DNA of 64,000 nt from Luscinia megarhynchos (GCA_034336665.1 CM067589.1:4245290-4309289), one strand, 5' to 3'. Numbered from the stretch's first letter, positions 9,400 to 21,599 are shown. Notes: a model not told the origin generated them from the letters alone. Program-made: numbers and translations.

Positions 9400-12380
9400 C
9401 TGGGTCTCCAAGTTGTCCTTCCCTTCACTTGCAGGCTGCTGGGGTAGAACGGTGTTGTTCCTGAGGGATACTATGACAATGTAGTGAGACCCTTCATCCA
9501 GAAAAATGTGAGGTTGGGATACACTGCAGAGGGTAGGGATCAATCCTGGGGCAGGATGCAAAACACCCCAGCTACCAGGGTGAGCAGCCCTTTCCCTTCA
9601 GTGTCTCTGCCCAGGTATACCCCCAATACATCCTGCAAAAACCTCTGCTGTCCACACGTAACAACTAGAACTCTCTGGGAGGTCCCGGAGACAACCAACC
9701 TGCAGGATGCAGCACCTCTTGCTCTGGTCAGTGCTGTGCTGGGATAGACAGAAAATATTCCCAAAGGATGTCAGAAGTGTGGTTGTGTGGAATAGCCTCA
9801 GAGCTGGCCCATGGCCTCATCTCCATCTTCACTCCACAGCCCAGTCTCAGACCATAGCCAGCAGAAATGGGTGTGGGCAGCTGGGATCAGCTTCTTGCTG
9901 CAGCCCCACTGCCACACTAAAGGCCCGTGACAGGGCCTGGGCTTTGGCAGGCATGCAGGCCTGGCTTAAATCACAAGTCAGTGCTGGGATTAACCATGCT
10001 GGGTCTGGAGTCCCTGTGACCCCTCATGGGCCAGGACAGTCCAAGAAGAGTAACAGATGCCCACAGACCCTTCACTGCTCTGTGGTACCCTGTCACTCCC
10101 AGCCACAGATGGAGCAGCTCTGCTCAGGCTCAGGCCTCAAAGGCCCTGCTGTGTCAGGATCAGCGCTGCTCCAGAAAAGCTCAGTGCAAAGTCATTCTGG
10201 ACATACTCAGCAGTGTCTGTGAGCTGTCTGTGGCAGACAAGTTTTGTTTGCAAACATCCCTCTTGCTTAGTCTGATGCTCTTGGGCACTGTTTTGATCGA
10301 AAGCACATCAGAGGCCTCAGTCAGGAAGGGCTGGATAAACAGAATCCCTTCGTCTGTCCATCCATCCATCCATCCATGATGAAGACTGTGTAAATTGCCC
10401 TTTCCCCATCTAGGAGTCTGGAATTCAGACAGTTGTCCTTTTCTTCAGAAAATGAGGTTGTGAAGTCCTTTGATGACATTGCCTCCTCTTCCCTGTTTTA
10501 CCAATAGTCAGTCAGGGTGACAGAGGTATCAGAGCACTGAACACATCTCTCTTGGCAATCAGGTTGATGAGGACTGTGTAAGCAAAATTCTGCAGGCTGC
10601 AGTTCTAATGACTGTACCCTGTGCATACCTGCTGGAAATCCCTGCTTTTTAGCCATCCCTTTGCTGTTTATAGATGGGTAACAGGGCTGATGACAACATG
10701 ACACAGAGTGTCCCCAGAGAAAGCTGGGCCTACTAGTGTACAACATTCTCTTCCTTTCCACAACAAGTCATAGCATTAATTTCTGAGTTTCCGTGAAGAA
10801 CATCTGGCTTCACTATTATGCAGACATTTGGGAGTCTTTTTTCTGTGATACTCCAAAATTTCTTTTTCAACTTCCATCCTCAGTTTAAGTGAGTGATTAG
10901 AAGGTTGAGACATCTCAGATGTCTACAGTTCCCTGAATGTAGGGAACAGCTGATGAAGGCAAAGCTAAGCTCAAAGCAGGGGCTGAAGTATGAAGGGACT
11001 AACAGGGAAGTTCCCTGCACATGCTTCCTGCTGGAGATTTAGGGAAGAGTCTCTGAAGTCCTCCATCTCTTTGGCCAGTGGACATGTTCTAGTGATGCCC
11101 AGCCTCACCTTTTCACCCACAAGACCTGCACTGCTGTCACCAGGTAAATTGCTAATATAGGGCAATCCAGCTCCTTGCCCTGCCTGGCACCATTGGAGTC
11201 CCCCACTCTCTCTCTGCTCCACAGGCAGACCCAGGGCACAAGCATCACTCCTACCTGGGGACACTGTGACATCTGCACCACAGAGCAACTGCTGGGGCAT
11301 CCTCCACTGGTGCCCATCTGCCCAATAACCCTGTTTATTGGCTTTTCCTGTCTGTGTCTCTGTCCTTCCAGTCCAGCGCACACCAATAACAGGTACTGTG
11401 ATTCTTTAATTCAGCATCTGTTTGGGCCAAGATCTCAGCCTGACACAGCACCAGGTCGACAAGCTGGACGAATACATTTGACTTTGGCTTTGGCATGAAG
11501 GAAGGCTGTGACCCACACCTGGAAGCACCAACAGCTCACTGGAAGCAGACCCATTTGGACACAGTCTGAACAAGGAGAATAAGCAGTATTTCTTATTCCC
11601 TCTCCAGGAGAAAGCAAACCCCATCCTTTTGACCTCTAGCAGCTGTGTCCTGACCTGGTGAGACAGGCAGAGAGGAACTGTCCATGATCCTGAGGCAGTT
11701 CCAATTCTGTTACACTGAACTAAATTAAGGATCTAAACTGGGAATCCTTGTTGGGGCTTGGCATCACCATCAGTGGAGTATGAGCTTTGGAGGATCAGGA
11801 GAAGAAGGGCTCATGGAGTGAGTTGATTAGGCTCATGGAGTGAGTTGATTACAGTGCCTCTTTTTGGAGGGATTTCTAGGAGACTGATGCCATTACCTTT
11901 CAGCTGCACTTGAGCTCCTGCTGCTTTGCACAGCTCATGAAAAGAGCCTGGAGAGTGTCCCTTCCATGAGCAACACAGTCTATTTGTGAGGAGAGACACA
12001 TAAGGACGTGTTCATATACACCTGTCAAATATGCACCTGTGGTACATTCACACAAGTCTGGTTGCACACAAGAGCACCAAAGACATGAATACATGTAGGA
12101 GCACACCCTACTGTGAACTCTGCTGAGGACACCAGGAGACAGCCGCAGCAGGGCTGGTGCCTTGTGGGAAGGGCAAGGCCCCAGGCAAGCTCAGGGCATT
12201 GTTTATGTACTCACAGACTCACACTCACAGAGAGTGGACAAGTCAAAACAAGCCAGAAGTTTTTCCTGAGGGCAGAGTTAGGTAGGATAGGGTCAGACCC
12301 TGCAGCTCAATGCACACACATAGGGAGACATCAACAAATAACCATCCTTAGACATCCAGCAGCAGACTGGATTTTCAAAG
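9400..12380. other. 3' flank of keratin unit; no gene
   Basis: The part from about 10930 to 12100 is recognisably homologous, but clearly diverged, to 16430-17470 behind the next keratin copy. Matching phrases include 'gacacagcaccagg', 'gaggagagacacac' and 'agtatgagctttgga'. A (CCAT)n tract lies near 10358-10378, and a perfect 22-base tandem duplication lies at 11809-11852. The open frames in this stretch show no family motif. Confidence 0.6.
11809..11852. repeat. 22-base perfect tandem duplication
   Basis: The unit 'gctcatggagtgagttgatt' plus two bases occurs twice back to back, differing only at its last base. Confidence 0.9.
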
Positions 12381-12384
12381 AGAC

Positions 12385-12680
12385 AATACGAAAGACCTAG
12401 GGAACCACAGACCGGTAAACCTCACCTCTGTGCCTGGGGAGATCATGGAACATATCTTCATGAAAGCAACTGTGAGTCATATTTGGGACAAAGAGGTGAT
12501 CCAAAACAGCCAGCAAGGCTTCTCCTAGGGCAAGTCATGTCTGAGCAATCTGGTGGCCTTCAATGATGGAGTGACTGAAACAGTCAGCAAGGGAAGACTG
12601 GCCAGTGTCATCTACCTAAACTTCTGTTAGGCCTTCAACATACTCTACACAACATCTTTAACTCCAAATTGGAGAGATGG
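12385..12680 (+). mobile_element. CR1 LINE, 5' segment (reverse-transcriptase region)
   Basis: The translated sense resembles the CR1 reverse transcriptase region: 'ctcacctctgtgcctgggga', 'agccagcaaggcttctcc', then the 'gtcatctacctaaacttct' motif region. Stops and indels make it inactive. It breaks exactly at 12681, where an LTR begins, and resumes at about 13762. Confidence 0.8.
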
Positions 12681-13761
12681 TGTAGGGGGTTGACCCTGGC
12701 TGGATGCCAGGCACCCACCAAAACCACTCTATCACTCTCCTCTACAAGTGCACAGGGGATAGAAAGTATAACAATGGTTCATGAGTTGAGATAAGGACCA
12801 AAAGAGATCCATCACCAAATACTGTCACAGTCAAAACAGACTCAACTAAGGTGTATTAATTGAACTTATTATCAGCACAATCAGAAGAGGATAATGAGAA
12901 GTAAACGAAGTGTTATTAAAAAAACCCCAAAACCCAAACATCTTCCCCCTACCTCCCTCTTCTTCCCAGCTTTACCTCCTCCTCCCCCCAGCAAAGCAGG
13001 GAGGCAGGAATGGGGCTCATGGTAAATTCCTCACAGGTTGTGCCAGTTGCTGATCAGGGAGAGGAGTGGGAGTCCTTCCCCTCCTCCAGGGTGGGGGTCC
13101 CTCCCATGGGAGAAGTTCTCCATGAAGGAAATTAGTCCTTCCCACAGGCTATGGTTTCCCACAAACTGCTACAATGTGAATCACTCTTCCACAGGGTCAT
13201 TCCTTCAGGAGCCCTCACAGGGTCACAAGTCATTCCAGCAAACCTGTTCCAGCATGGGCTCCTCTCTCCATAGGACCCTGCTCCAGCACAGGCTTCCCTC
13301 AGGGTCATGGTCTCCTCTCAGGCATCTGCCTGCTCTGGCATGGGCTCCTCCAGGGGCTGCAGGTGCATCTCTGCACCCCCATTCCCTCTGTGGGCTGCAG
13401 GGGCACACCATGCCCTTCACCATGGGCTTCAGAGGAATCTCAGATCCACAGCCTGGAGCAATGTCTGCTCCTCCTTCTCCACTGACTTTGGTGTCTGCAG
13501 AGCTGTTTCTTTCACATATTTTCACTCTGCTGTTCTCTGGCCACAACTACACCTGTGCAGTAACTTTTTTCCTTCTTTGACATGCTATTCCTGAGGCATC
13601 ACTTCCATCTCTGATGGGCTGACCTTGGCCAGCGGTGGGTCTGTCCTGTGGCTGCCTTTGGCTCTGCTGGACACCGAGGAAGCTTCCAGCAACTTCTCAC
13701 AGAAGCCACAGAACCCTGTAGCCCTCCCAGCTCCAAAACCAGGTCATGCAAACCCAATACA
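12681..13761. mobile_element. Solo LTR (avian ERVL-type) nested in CR1
   Basis: This 1081-base element begins TGTAGGGGGT and ends CCCAATACA (TG...CA ends). It interrupts the CR1 between 'ggagagatgg' and 'catggatttgaagggt', which are contiguous in CR1. Candidate 5-base target duplication: gatgg (12676-12680) and catgg (13762-13766), with one mismatch. The interior has the repeated 'tgctccagcatgggctcc' style segments typical of avian ERVL LTRs. No internal viral region is present, so it is a solo LTR formed by recombination. The 180-codon open frame inside it is not a gene. Confidence 0.85.
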
Positions 13762-14795
13762 CATGGATTTGAAGGGTGTACTATTGTTAATATGAAAATG
13801 TCTGGATAGACACAGCTTTGGTCTATGGGTCTATAACCACATGGAGGTAGGGGAAGAGGGGCATGACTCGAGGCTTTGTCTTGGGACTGGTGCTTTTTAG
13901 TATCTTTTTCAATCACAGAGATATTAGATCAGGTGTTCCCTTGGCATGTTTGCAGATGACACAAAGCTGAGCAGTACAGCTGACACTACAGAAGGAAATT
14001 TCCATCTAGGGAGACCTGGAGAAAATTGAGAAGTGGGCCCATGAGAACCTGATGAAGTTTAAGAAGTTCAAGTGCAGGATGCAGCACCTGCATCAGGAAA
14101 TCTCAGACATGAGTACAGACTGAGAGATAAACTCATTAAGAGCAGACCTGTGAAGAAAGACTTGGGAGTCCTGGTGGATGAAAACCTGGACATGAGCCAA
14201 CAGTTTGCATTTGCAGCCCAGAAAGCCAACTGCATCCTAGGCTCCATCATAAAAAGCATGACTGGCAGGTTGAGGGCAGTGATTCTCCTCATCTACTCTG
14301 ATCTTCTGTGACCCCACCTGAGTTCAGACATGGAGTCATCAGCACAAGAAAGACATGCCCCTGTTAGAGGCCACAAAGATGCTCAGAGGGCTGGAGCAGC
14401 TCTCCTATGAACACAGGCTGAGAGTTGGGGTTGTTCTGCATGGAGAAGAGGATTTGAAGAAACCTCATTGAGGCCTATCAGTGTGTGAAGGGGACTTACA
14501 AATAGATGGATGCTAACTTTTTACACAGGCAGACACTGATAGGACAAAGTGGAATGGTTTAAACTAAAAGAGGAAAGATACAGATTAGAAGTTAGGAACA
14601 AATTCCTTACTGCAAAGGGTGCTGAGGCAATGGAACTTCACATAGAAGCTGTGGCTGCCGCATCCCTGGAGTGTTCAAGGCCAGGGGATGGGGCTTGGAA
14701 CAACTTAATCTAGTGAGTGTCACTGCTTCACTTTATGAAGGAGTTCCATCCAGACCAAGACATTTTATGATTATAAGATTCAATGTTTCTATGAG
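13762..14795 (+). mobile_element. CR1 LINE, 3' segment
   Basis: Continuation of the CR1 interrupted at 12680. It runs through the 'gcagatgacacaaagctgagc' and 'gaaagacttgggagtcctgg' regions to a degenerate 3' end with 'tttatgatt' and 'tttctatgag'. It lies immediately upstream of the second keratin promoter block. Confidence 0.85.
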
Positions 14796-15073
14796 TGCTG
14801 CAGCTTCTTCCTGAAAACAACACTTCAAACAACCCCAGAGGAGTGATCAGGATAGCATCACTTGCCTGGTCTGGGCCCATCCATGCAGTGCATAAACTGA
14901 ATCTTCTACCTGCACTGCTGCATTCCTGCCTTAGAAATCCTGGGGCCTTTAATCCCAGGGATCAGAAGAAGCCTTCATTGGGGAACGGGCATGGAACAGA
15001 CCTGGAAATGAAAAGGCAGCAGTGCAGGAAATGAAAGCACAGCCCGTATCATTAGGTGTGCTGGTTTGCATTC

Positions 15074-15210
15074 AAGATGAGCTTGCTGGGAAATTGTTAC
15101 CTCTGCAAAGGCTGCCCCTGGTCCTGCGGCAGTGCAGGGCAGGTATAAAAGGCAGCCCAAGTCTCTGCTCTCTCATCCACTTCTCTTGCTTCCTTCAGCT
15201 TGGGAACCAG
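15074..15210 (+). promoter_or_regulatory. Keratin promoter and exon 1 (copy at 15578)
   Basis: TATA box tataaaa at 15144-15150, exon 1 ending at 15210, donor gtgagt at 15211. Identical in layout to the 8251 promoter, so transcription is plausible even though the coding exon is broken. Confidence 0.8.
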
Positions 15211-15577
15211 GTGAGTATGAAGCCCCTTCTCTTTCTCTTCCAAAGTGAGATCTCCACTTGGTGGACATCTCAACTGATGTTGGCTTTCTCATATTTGGGG
15301 ATTGGAGCATCTGGTCATGAGAGAAGAAAGTGGGGAGGAGGCTGGCATAGAGAGAGGCTGGTGATGGTGGTGCCTTTTGCTTTATGTCCTGGGAGAGAAC
15401 TTCCTGAACTTCCTGTTGCTCTTTGTAGGGCTCCTGGCCCAGTCTCCAGCTTCCCACTCATGATGGTCTTGGCTCTTTAGTGATGGGAGTAACCAGGCTG
15501 CTCCTCAGCCACCCGCCCAGCCTTGTGCTCTGTTTCTTCTCTTCTCTCTCTGCTAGGTGAACCTGCAGCCTCAAGAC

Positions 15578-15884
15578 ATGTCCTGCAACACCCAGTGCCG
15601 TCCCTGCCAGCCCTGTGGCCCCACCCCGCTGGCCAACAGCTGCAATGAACCCTGTGTCAGGCAGTGCCAGAACTCCACTGTTGTCATTGAGCCACCTGCT
15701 GTGGTGGTGACCCTGCCTGGCCCCATCCTCGAGCTCCTTCCCACAGAACACTGTGGTGGGATCCTCCACCTCTGCTGCTGTTGGCAGCATCCTCAGCTGT
15801 GATGGAGTTCCCATCAATTCTGGGGGCTTTGACCTCTCCTGCATCACCAGGCGCTACAGTGGCAACAGATGCCGTCCCTGCTAA
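15578..15884 (+). pseudogene. Feather beta-keratin with 1-base frameshift
   Basis: ATG 15578 follows the acceptor at 15556 with the standard 21-base leader. The protein is keratin up to the PGPI motif of the beta core. One extra G at about 15731 (cctcGagctcc versus cctcagctcc elsewhere) then shifts the frame, and the shifted frame stops at 15802. The old frame, with [10 protein letters not shown] and CRPC, is intact down to TAA 15882-15884. The rest of the exon has no other lesion. This is therefore either a very recent pseudogene or a consensus error in the assembly. Its broken site lies within about 15 bases of the break in the copy at 36215-36534. Confidence 0.85.
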
Positions 15885-16214
15885 AGGTGCTGGGAAAGCT
15901 CCAATGAGACATCTCGAGGAACTCAGAACATGGTGTTGGGCAGAGGATCTAGGTTTTGGGTGCTGTTTGCAGGATGGCTGACCGAACTCACCTTTCTCTC
16001 CCTTTTCAGTGTTTGCGTTGGTTCCTATGTGCTGCAATGTTCCCCAAAGGCCAGCCTGGTAGAGACCATTAGGTTTCTCCCCTTTGTGGGACAGGTAGAC
16101 CAATATTATGCAGGAACTATTCCAGAGCCAAGGAGCACAGATTCTCTGCTGCTGTTGGTGCTGCCTGTGCTGCTGACCTTTGCTTTCAGTGGCTTTGTTT
16201 CCTTCTTTCATTTC

Positions 16215-16220
16215 ATTAAA
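16215..16220 (+). terminator. Poly(A) signal ATTAAA of the 15578 copy
   Basis: ATTAAA about 330 bases after the keratin stop, followed by 'gttctgctgcattcaagcc'. It matches the position of signals in other copies. Confidence 0.7.
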
Positions 16221-16229
16221 GTTCTGCTG

Positions 16230-17470
16230 CATTCAAGCCTGGCGTCTGTGTGGTCCTTCCCCCAGTTGCACTTCTGAATGCCAAAGGAGAAACGGGTTAC
16301 TTAGTCATGGAAGTGGGTGAGAGCATAAGGAGACTCTTGTCCATTCAGAGGAATGGAATTTTGGGGGGCACCATGGAGAGGAAACTATTAAGGTACAATC
16401 TCTTGGAGCTGAGGAAGACATCCCCTGACTGCTCTGCTTCCAGACACCATCAAGCCTTGTCTTGATATGTCTTTGCCCACAAATGCCCAGAAAGTTGGGA
16501 GACCTTGAAGCAATAGCAGCCCCATGATCTCCTGAGAATTGTTGTTCCTGTCAGTGTGGTCAGAGCTGCACTGGGGTCATTGGTGTGAGGGTCCTGGACA
16601 TAATTTCCTCTGTAGAATAACGGGAGTTGGAATGCAGAAAACAATCATTGCATTTGACCATGGTTTCTACTCCATCTTCCTCTCCCCATCATGACTCATT
16701 AAAAAGTGAGGACGAATACCCATTGAGTACTTTCTTTTCCCTATACCATGGTCCTTTAGATGGGACCATGTTGAATCTGAGGTCTCAGCTTTTACCTGGC
16801 ACAGCACCAGGCAGATGATCTGCACTGGCACATTTGTCAGTGGCTTGAACACGAGGCAGAGATGTGTCTCACACCAGACAGCACTGACACTGTGGTGCAA
16901 GCAAACTCATTTGAGCATAGCCTGGATGAAGCTGGCAGGACTTCTTAGCCTTTCTGCTGTCCATAAAGCAAGCCTCACCTTTTGAAGTCCCTAGATCTTG
17001 GGAGAGCCGTGTCCTGGCCTGGAGAAGCAGAGTGAGGACTGCAAGCCATATTTAGGCATTCCTAATGTTGTCTACAATGAATTAAACTGAGGATCCAAAC
17101 TGTATGAAATCATCCTAATTCAGTCTAGGAATCATCAGCAGCAGAGTGTGAGCTTTGAAACAGTAGGAAAAGGAGGACTGAAGCTAGAGAAGACTGCATT
17201 TCAGTGCCTATGGTGAGGATAATTCTCTGCCAGGTTTGTTCTGTTATTGCTCAGGTACATTGAAGTTCCTTCAGACTCTGGGTGCTCTGTGGAGCATATT
17301 GGTAGAGCAGTGGAGAATATCACTGCTGTAAGTAGAGCAATTCATCATGAGGAGAGACACACACACACTTATGCACATCAGAAAGGAATCATGCACAAAT
17401 TTTTTTACCAATGTATATTCACACAGTCACAGCTGCACACAAGTGCACATGAGACAAGAACATGTACAGT
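16230..17470. other. 3' flank of keratin unit (diverged copy of 10930-12100)
   Basis: No gene is visible. Homology to the flank of the 8685 gene is clear but interrupted by many substitutions and indels. This contrasts with the almost unchanged 1.04-kb block beside it. Confidence 0.65.
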
Positions 17471-18710
17471 CACAGCCAGCACAGCTTCACGAGAGGGAAG
17501 TCCTGCTTGTCAGATCTGATTTCCTTTTACGACAAGGTAATTCACCTGCTTAATCAAGGGAAGGCAGTTGATATAATCTTTTTCACTTTAGTGAAGTTTT
17601 TGATACTGTCTGACCCAGGATCCTTCTGGACAAAATGCCCGACCCACAGCTGGATAAACACATCATGTGATGCATGAGCAACTGGCTCACAGGTCAGGTG
17701 CAAAGCATGACAGTGACCGGTGACCTGTCACTACTGAGGTTGAGATGTGCTTCATCCTCGGCCCTGTGCTCTTCATCATCTACATAAATGACTGGAATGC
17801 AGGACTGGAAGGGAAACTAAGCAAGTTCATGGATGATACAAAACTGGGAGGAGCTGTCAACTCCCTCAAATGCAGGGACACTCTGCAGAGAGAACTCCAA
17901 AAATTAGAGGGCTGGGCAATCACCAACCATATGAAGCTCAACAAGGACGAAGTGCCAGATTCTGCACGCCTGGAATGGGGCAACCCTAAATGTGCAGAAA
18001 GACTGGGGAACAAGAGCCTGGAAAGCAGTGTCATGGAAAGGCATCTGGGGGTCCTGCTTGATAACAAGCTGGATATGAGTCAGCAGTGCCCTGGCAGCCA
18101 GGAGAGCCAACAGTGTCCTGGGGGGCATCAGGTCCAGCATGACCAGTGGAGAAAGGATTGTCCCGCTCTGCTCAGCACTGGGGTGGTCTCACCCTGAGTT
18201 CTTAATGCAGCTGTGGGCATCACAATTTAAAAGGAGACATTATGCTGTTGGAGAGTGTCCAAAGGTGGCCACAAGGATTGGGGAAGGCCTTGAGGGGAAG
18301 TTGTATGAGGAGCATCTGAGGTCACTTGGTGTGTTGTTCAGCTTGGGAGGAGGAGATTGAGGTCAGACCTCATTTCAGTCTACAACTTCCTCATGATGGG
18401 GACGAGGAGGGGAAGACACTGATCTCTGCTCTGTGGGGACAGGACTAGAAAGAATAGGCTGCAGTTGTGTCAGAAGAAGTTTAGGTTGGATATTAGAAAA
18501 TTGTTCTTTGTCCAGAGGGTGGTCAGGTACTGGCCTAGGCTCCCCAGGGCAGTAGGCACAGCACCTAGCCTGACAGAGTTCAACCAAAGTTTAAACAACA
18601 TTCTCAGGCACATAGGGTGACTCTTGGCAGTGTCCTGTGCAGGGCCACGAGCTGGACATGATGATCTTCGTGGGTCCCTTCAAACTCAGCATATTCTGTG
18701 ATTCTGTGAA
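17470..18710 (+). mobile_element. CR1 LINE (plus), truncated
   Basis: The CR1 reverse-transcriptase sense reads through 'gggaagtcctgcttgtcaga', 'cctgtgctcttcatcatcta' and 'acaaaactgggaggagctgtc'. The 3' part ends 'tattctgtgattctgtga'. The 150-codon open frame at 17745-18197 is a surviving reverse-transcriptase C-terminal piece, not a host gene. Confidence 0.88.
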
Positions 18711-19375
18711 AGAATGTATCATGGCCTCTGCCGGTGGAGATGATAGTGACTGGACTGGAACATTCTGGAGAGGAACAAGGACCCAGACATGGGCTCCACA
18801 CACTTCTCTTTGGAAGATAAGGAGGAGCAGAATTTGTCTGGGTTCATAAAATCCAGGAGCTGAGTCATTCCTTGCTAACAGGGCCTCTAAAGATCCCCAC
18901 AGCAGTGATCCAGACTGACGTTATTTGCTTTTACTACACTTGTCCATTACGTCATATGAGTCCTCTGCCCTAGCTTATGTATTTTGATCCAGAATTGAAT
19001 TGTTTGGGCCTCTTATCTTGCCACAAAAAAAAAAAAATCACTTGGAAATGTGTCTGAAATAAAAAATAATACGGAAAATAGAAACACAGTCATTCAGGAA
19101 GCCAAGCCACAGCCCATAGCATTAAATGGTATGCTTTGCATTTCAAATGTGATATTTTGCATTCAAGATGAGTCTGACAGAAAATAACTCAGAGGCTGGG
19201 CAGTGGCTGCATAGGAGCTGGTAGCTCTTTTGGAGCCTGGCAGGATAAGGCCAACAAGGCCTCATACATCTCTGCAGAGCCTCCACCTTCCACCACACCA
19301 TGTACTTTGACTCACTCCTGATGTGGTGCTCCTCATGTATTCTTATATTTTTCTTCCTCCCTGTCCTTTTCCAAG

Positions 19376-19458
19376 AGCTCCTTGTGCCTCAAGACATGTC
19401 CTGCATACAGCAGTGCCAGCCTTGCAGCCTCACCCCACTGGTCAACAGCTGCAATGAG
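19376..19458 (+). pseudogene. Truncated feather keratin remnant (start of coding exon)
   Basis: A splice acceptor (ccaag, to 19375) is followed by 20 bases of leader and ATG 19396. About 21 keratin codons follow (MSCIQQCQPC, LTPLVNSCNE), and homology then ends abruptly at about 19458. The frame runs on into unrelated sequence to a stop at 19491. Upstream, 19096-19230 retains degenerate promoter-flank sequence ('attaaatggtatgctttgca', 'gcattcaagatgagtctg') but the TATA box has decayed. The truncation point coincides with the start of LTR-like sequence. Confidence 0.8.
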
Positions 19459-20930
19459 GGATGGGGTCTTGAGAAAAGCTCAGGGAACTAAATGAAGACT
19501 TTTTATTAAAAAAGAAAATAAACACAAAAAAACCTGGACCTTTTTCACAGGAACTGACTACGAGGCTGTGCTGGTTTTGCATTAATTGGCACTTCGGTAG
19601 CATGCGTGGAAGAAAACTTCCTCTGTGACTTGATAGGATCAATCAGAGGCTGGTTTGGGTGTTGACAGCCTGAGAAACCAACTGGAGGATTTGGTCCACC
19701 TGTGTGAATTCACATTTTGAAGACAGCAAACCCCGGGATGGTCCGTTTCTCTTCCTGGCAGGACTGCAGGTAACAGGGCCTGGCCTGGCTCCACTGCAGG
19801 CCCTGGCAGGTCAGGGCCGGGCCCTGTGTGGGAAGCTGGCATGTCCAACAGGGAGGAGGGGTGGCCATCGGCTGTGGGTGGTGTAGCTGAGCCCAGGGAG
19901 GCTGGCTGAGGTCCACCTGTTCCTCCCACCCTGTTCCAGAGCAGCCGCTGCTGTTTCTGTCCGAGGCCAGCCCTTCCCAGCACAGCCTGAGTCTCCTGAG
20001 ATCCTGGCACAGCTCCAGTGTAGCCTGGCCACAGCCTCTGCATCCTCCATATGAGATTTTAACATTCTTAATTCTCAGATTAACTCTTGCAGACCTTCAA
20101 TCCTCCCTTCAGGAAGAGGAAAAAAGAACAGAGAGGATACACCAAAGTCAGTGAAGCAGGAGTCAGGATCCAGATGGAAGGAGAATGAGGAGATGCCGTG
20201 AAGTTTAGGCTGAAAATCCTTTTGTAAGCTATGGGGATGGACTGTAAGATTCCTATGAACCATGGAGAAAGACATAGGGGGGATGGAGTGCTCAACTTGT
20301 AGATGATGAGCAAAGGTACCTGTGCATGAACAGAGAGAGAAGAGTCATGAAGACCCTTTGTCCCAAGGGGAGAAGAAGGCCTCTGTTCCTAGAGATGAAG
20401 AAGATTTTAAAGATAGATAAAGAGAACTTTTTTTTTCGAACAGCTCATCCTTAAAAGTAATACCCCATGAGTTTGACATGGCTCATAAGCACAGCTCTGG
20501 GAAGAAGGGAAGGAGTTTCACAATTGCAGACTCCTGGGTGGCTGCTATTCATGAAAAGTGAAGCCATGAGGGAAGCTGTCTTTTTCTCTTGTGGAAAAGT
20601 TCCTATAGTCTGACAAGGGGAGGCTCCTCTTCCTAGAGTGAACTGAAAAAAAGACTATTCTTAAAGTTGGTAACTGTCTGAAGTGTTTCTGTATGTTGTT
20701 GTTGAGGAGAAGAGGGTGTGGGAGAGGGGAGGAGAGGTGGTCTGGAAGTTTTATTCTGAATTCTATTATTCTTTTAGGTTGTTAATAGAAGTTTTCTTTA
20801 CACCCTTTTAGTTTTAAGCCTGCCTTGCTTTTGCTCCTAATCCTATCTCACAGCAGGAAATGAGTATACTGAAACTGGTGAATCAAAAACACTACAGAGG
20901 CTTGGGTGAATCTCTGATTGGTTCCTGTCA
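19459..20930 (+). mobile_element. ERV LTR-type repeat, copy A
   Basis: The part from about 20575 to 20880 aligns by eye with 49700-50005 ('tggtctggaagttttattct', 'ctcctaatcctatctcacag'). Both are preceded by a G/C-rich block rich in cagggcc/ggccctg motifs. The arrangement is typical of avian ERVK-like LTRs. The exact ends were not resolved. No coding function is seen. Confidence 0.55.
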
Positions 20931-21205
20931 GCCCTTGGTGCTATGTGCAGCACACAGAGATTAGAATGGACAAGTGCACCCTGCACAGCACATGGCAAAT
21001 ACTTTCCTGTCCTAGGATGCACAGGGGAACCAGTTCCAAAGCAGATTTTTTCACCACTCTTTCCCTCTTCTCAAGCCACTGACTCCTTCTGGAAGAATGC
21101 AATGGCCTGAAGGTCTCTGGGTCCGCCAAGGAAATAGTGCTCCAGGAGAAGAGCTCACCTTTTCCCAAAATCAGCCTCACACAGAAACATCCCCTCCCAC
21201 CCCTG

Positions 21206-21535
21206 GGTTGTTGTACAGCCGAGGAAACTCCCTGCACCAGGGTGTCTTGCACAGCACACAGGTACAAGGCACTGTCAGAGCCCTCCACTTCCTCCACCTT
21301 CAGCACACTGCATTTCCCCGTGGTGTTCAGGTGCGGGGTGATACGGCCGCTGTGCCTGGGGCCAGCCCCTGATTGATAGGAGAGCAGCTGGGTCTTTCTG
21401 CAGCTGGTACCAGAACAGGCATAAAAGTTATTGGTCTGGTAGGCACAAGTTGAATGGAAGGTGCTCTCTCCTCTCCTCTGACTTGTCATTGCTGGGTGGC
21501 AGTGATCTGCCCAATAGTGCTTGCAAGAAAGCACA
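21206..21535 (-). pseudogene. T-cell receptor alpha/delta-like V segment (pseudogene) with 23-RSS
   Basis: On the minus strand a V-domain reads from an acceptor at about 21520 to 21245. FR1 starts with GQIT after the acceptor, FR2 has QLLSYQSG, FR3 has GRITPHLNTTGK, and EEVEGSDSALYLCAVQ contains the conserved second Cys (codon 21256-21258). Immediately after comes a recombination signal: heptamer CACCCTG (21244-21238, CAC intact), a spacer of exactly 23 bases (21237-21215) and nonamer ACAACAACC (21214-21206). A 23-base spacer is the V-alpha/V-delta arrangement. At least two small indels shift FR1 and FR2, so the FR2 Trp (tgg) is out of frame with FR3. This is therefore a decayed V. A leader-like hydrophobic stretch lies near 21560-21600. 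Alternative: another Ig-superfamily V, but the FR3 wording and RSS favour TRAV/TRDV. Confidence 0.8.
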
Positions 21536-21599
21536 GGTCAGTGATTCTGCAGGGAAAAGCTCCAAGATGCGAAACAAGGGGATGCAAAGCAGCAGCAGA

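Larger units (their letters stand above)
14857..15894 (+). repeat. About 1.04-kb near-identical duplicate, copy 2
   Basis: Duplicate of 7964-9000 (offset 6893) containing promoter, exon 1, intron and keratin coding exon. Similarity collapses abruptly after the stop codon region at about 15895. Confidence 0.9.

Noticed and set aside
11105..11500. Second TCR V candidate around 11.1-11.5 kb (the 'taccag'/'tactgtg' motifs)
   Set aside because: The phrases do not line up into FR2/FR3 in one frame and there is no RSS after them; the stretch is paralogous keratin flank.
13038..13580. 180-codon plus-strand frame
   Set aside because: Lies wholly inside the solo LTR 12681-13761.
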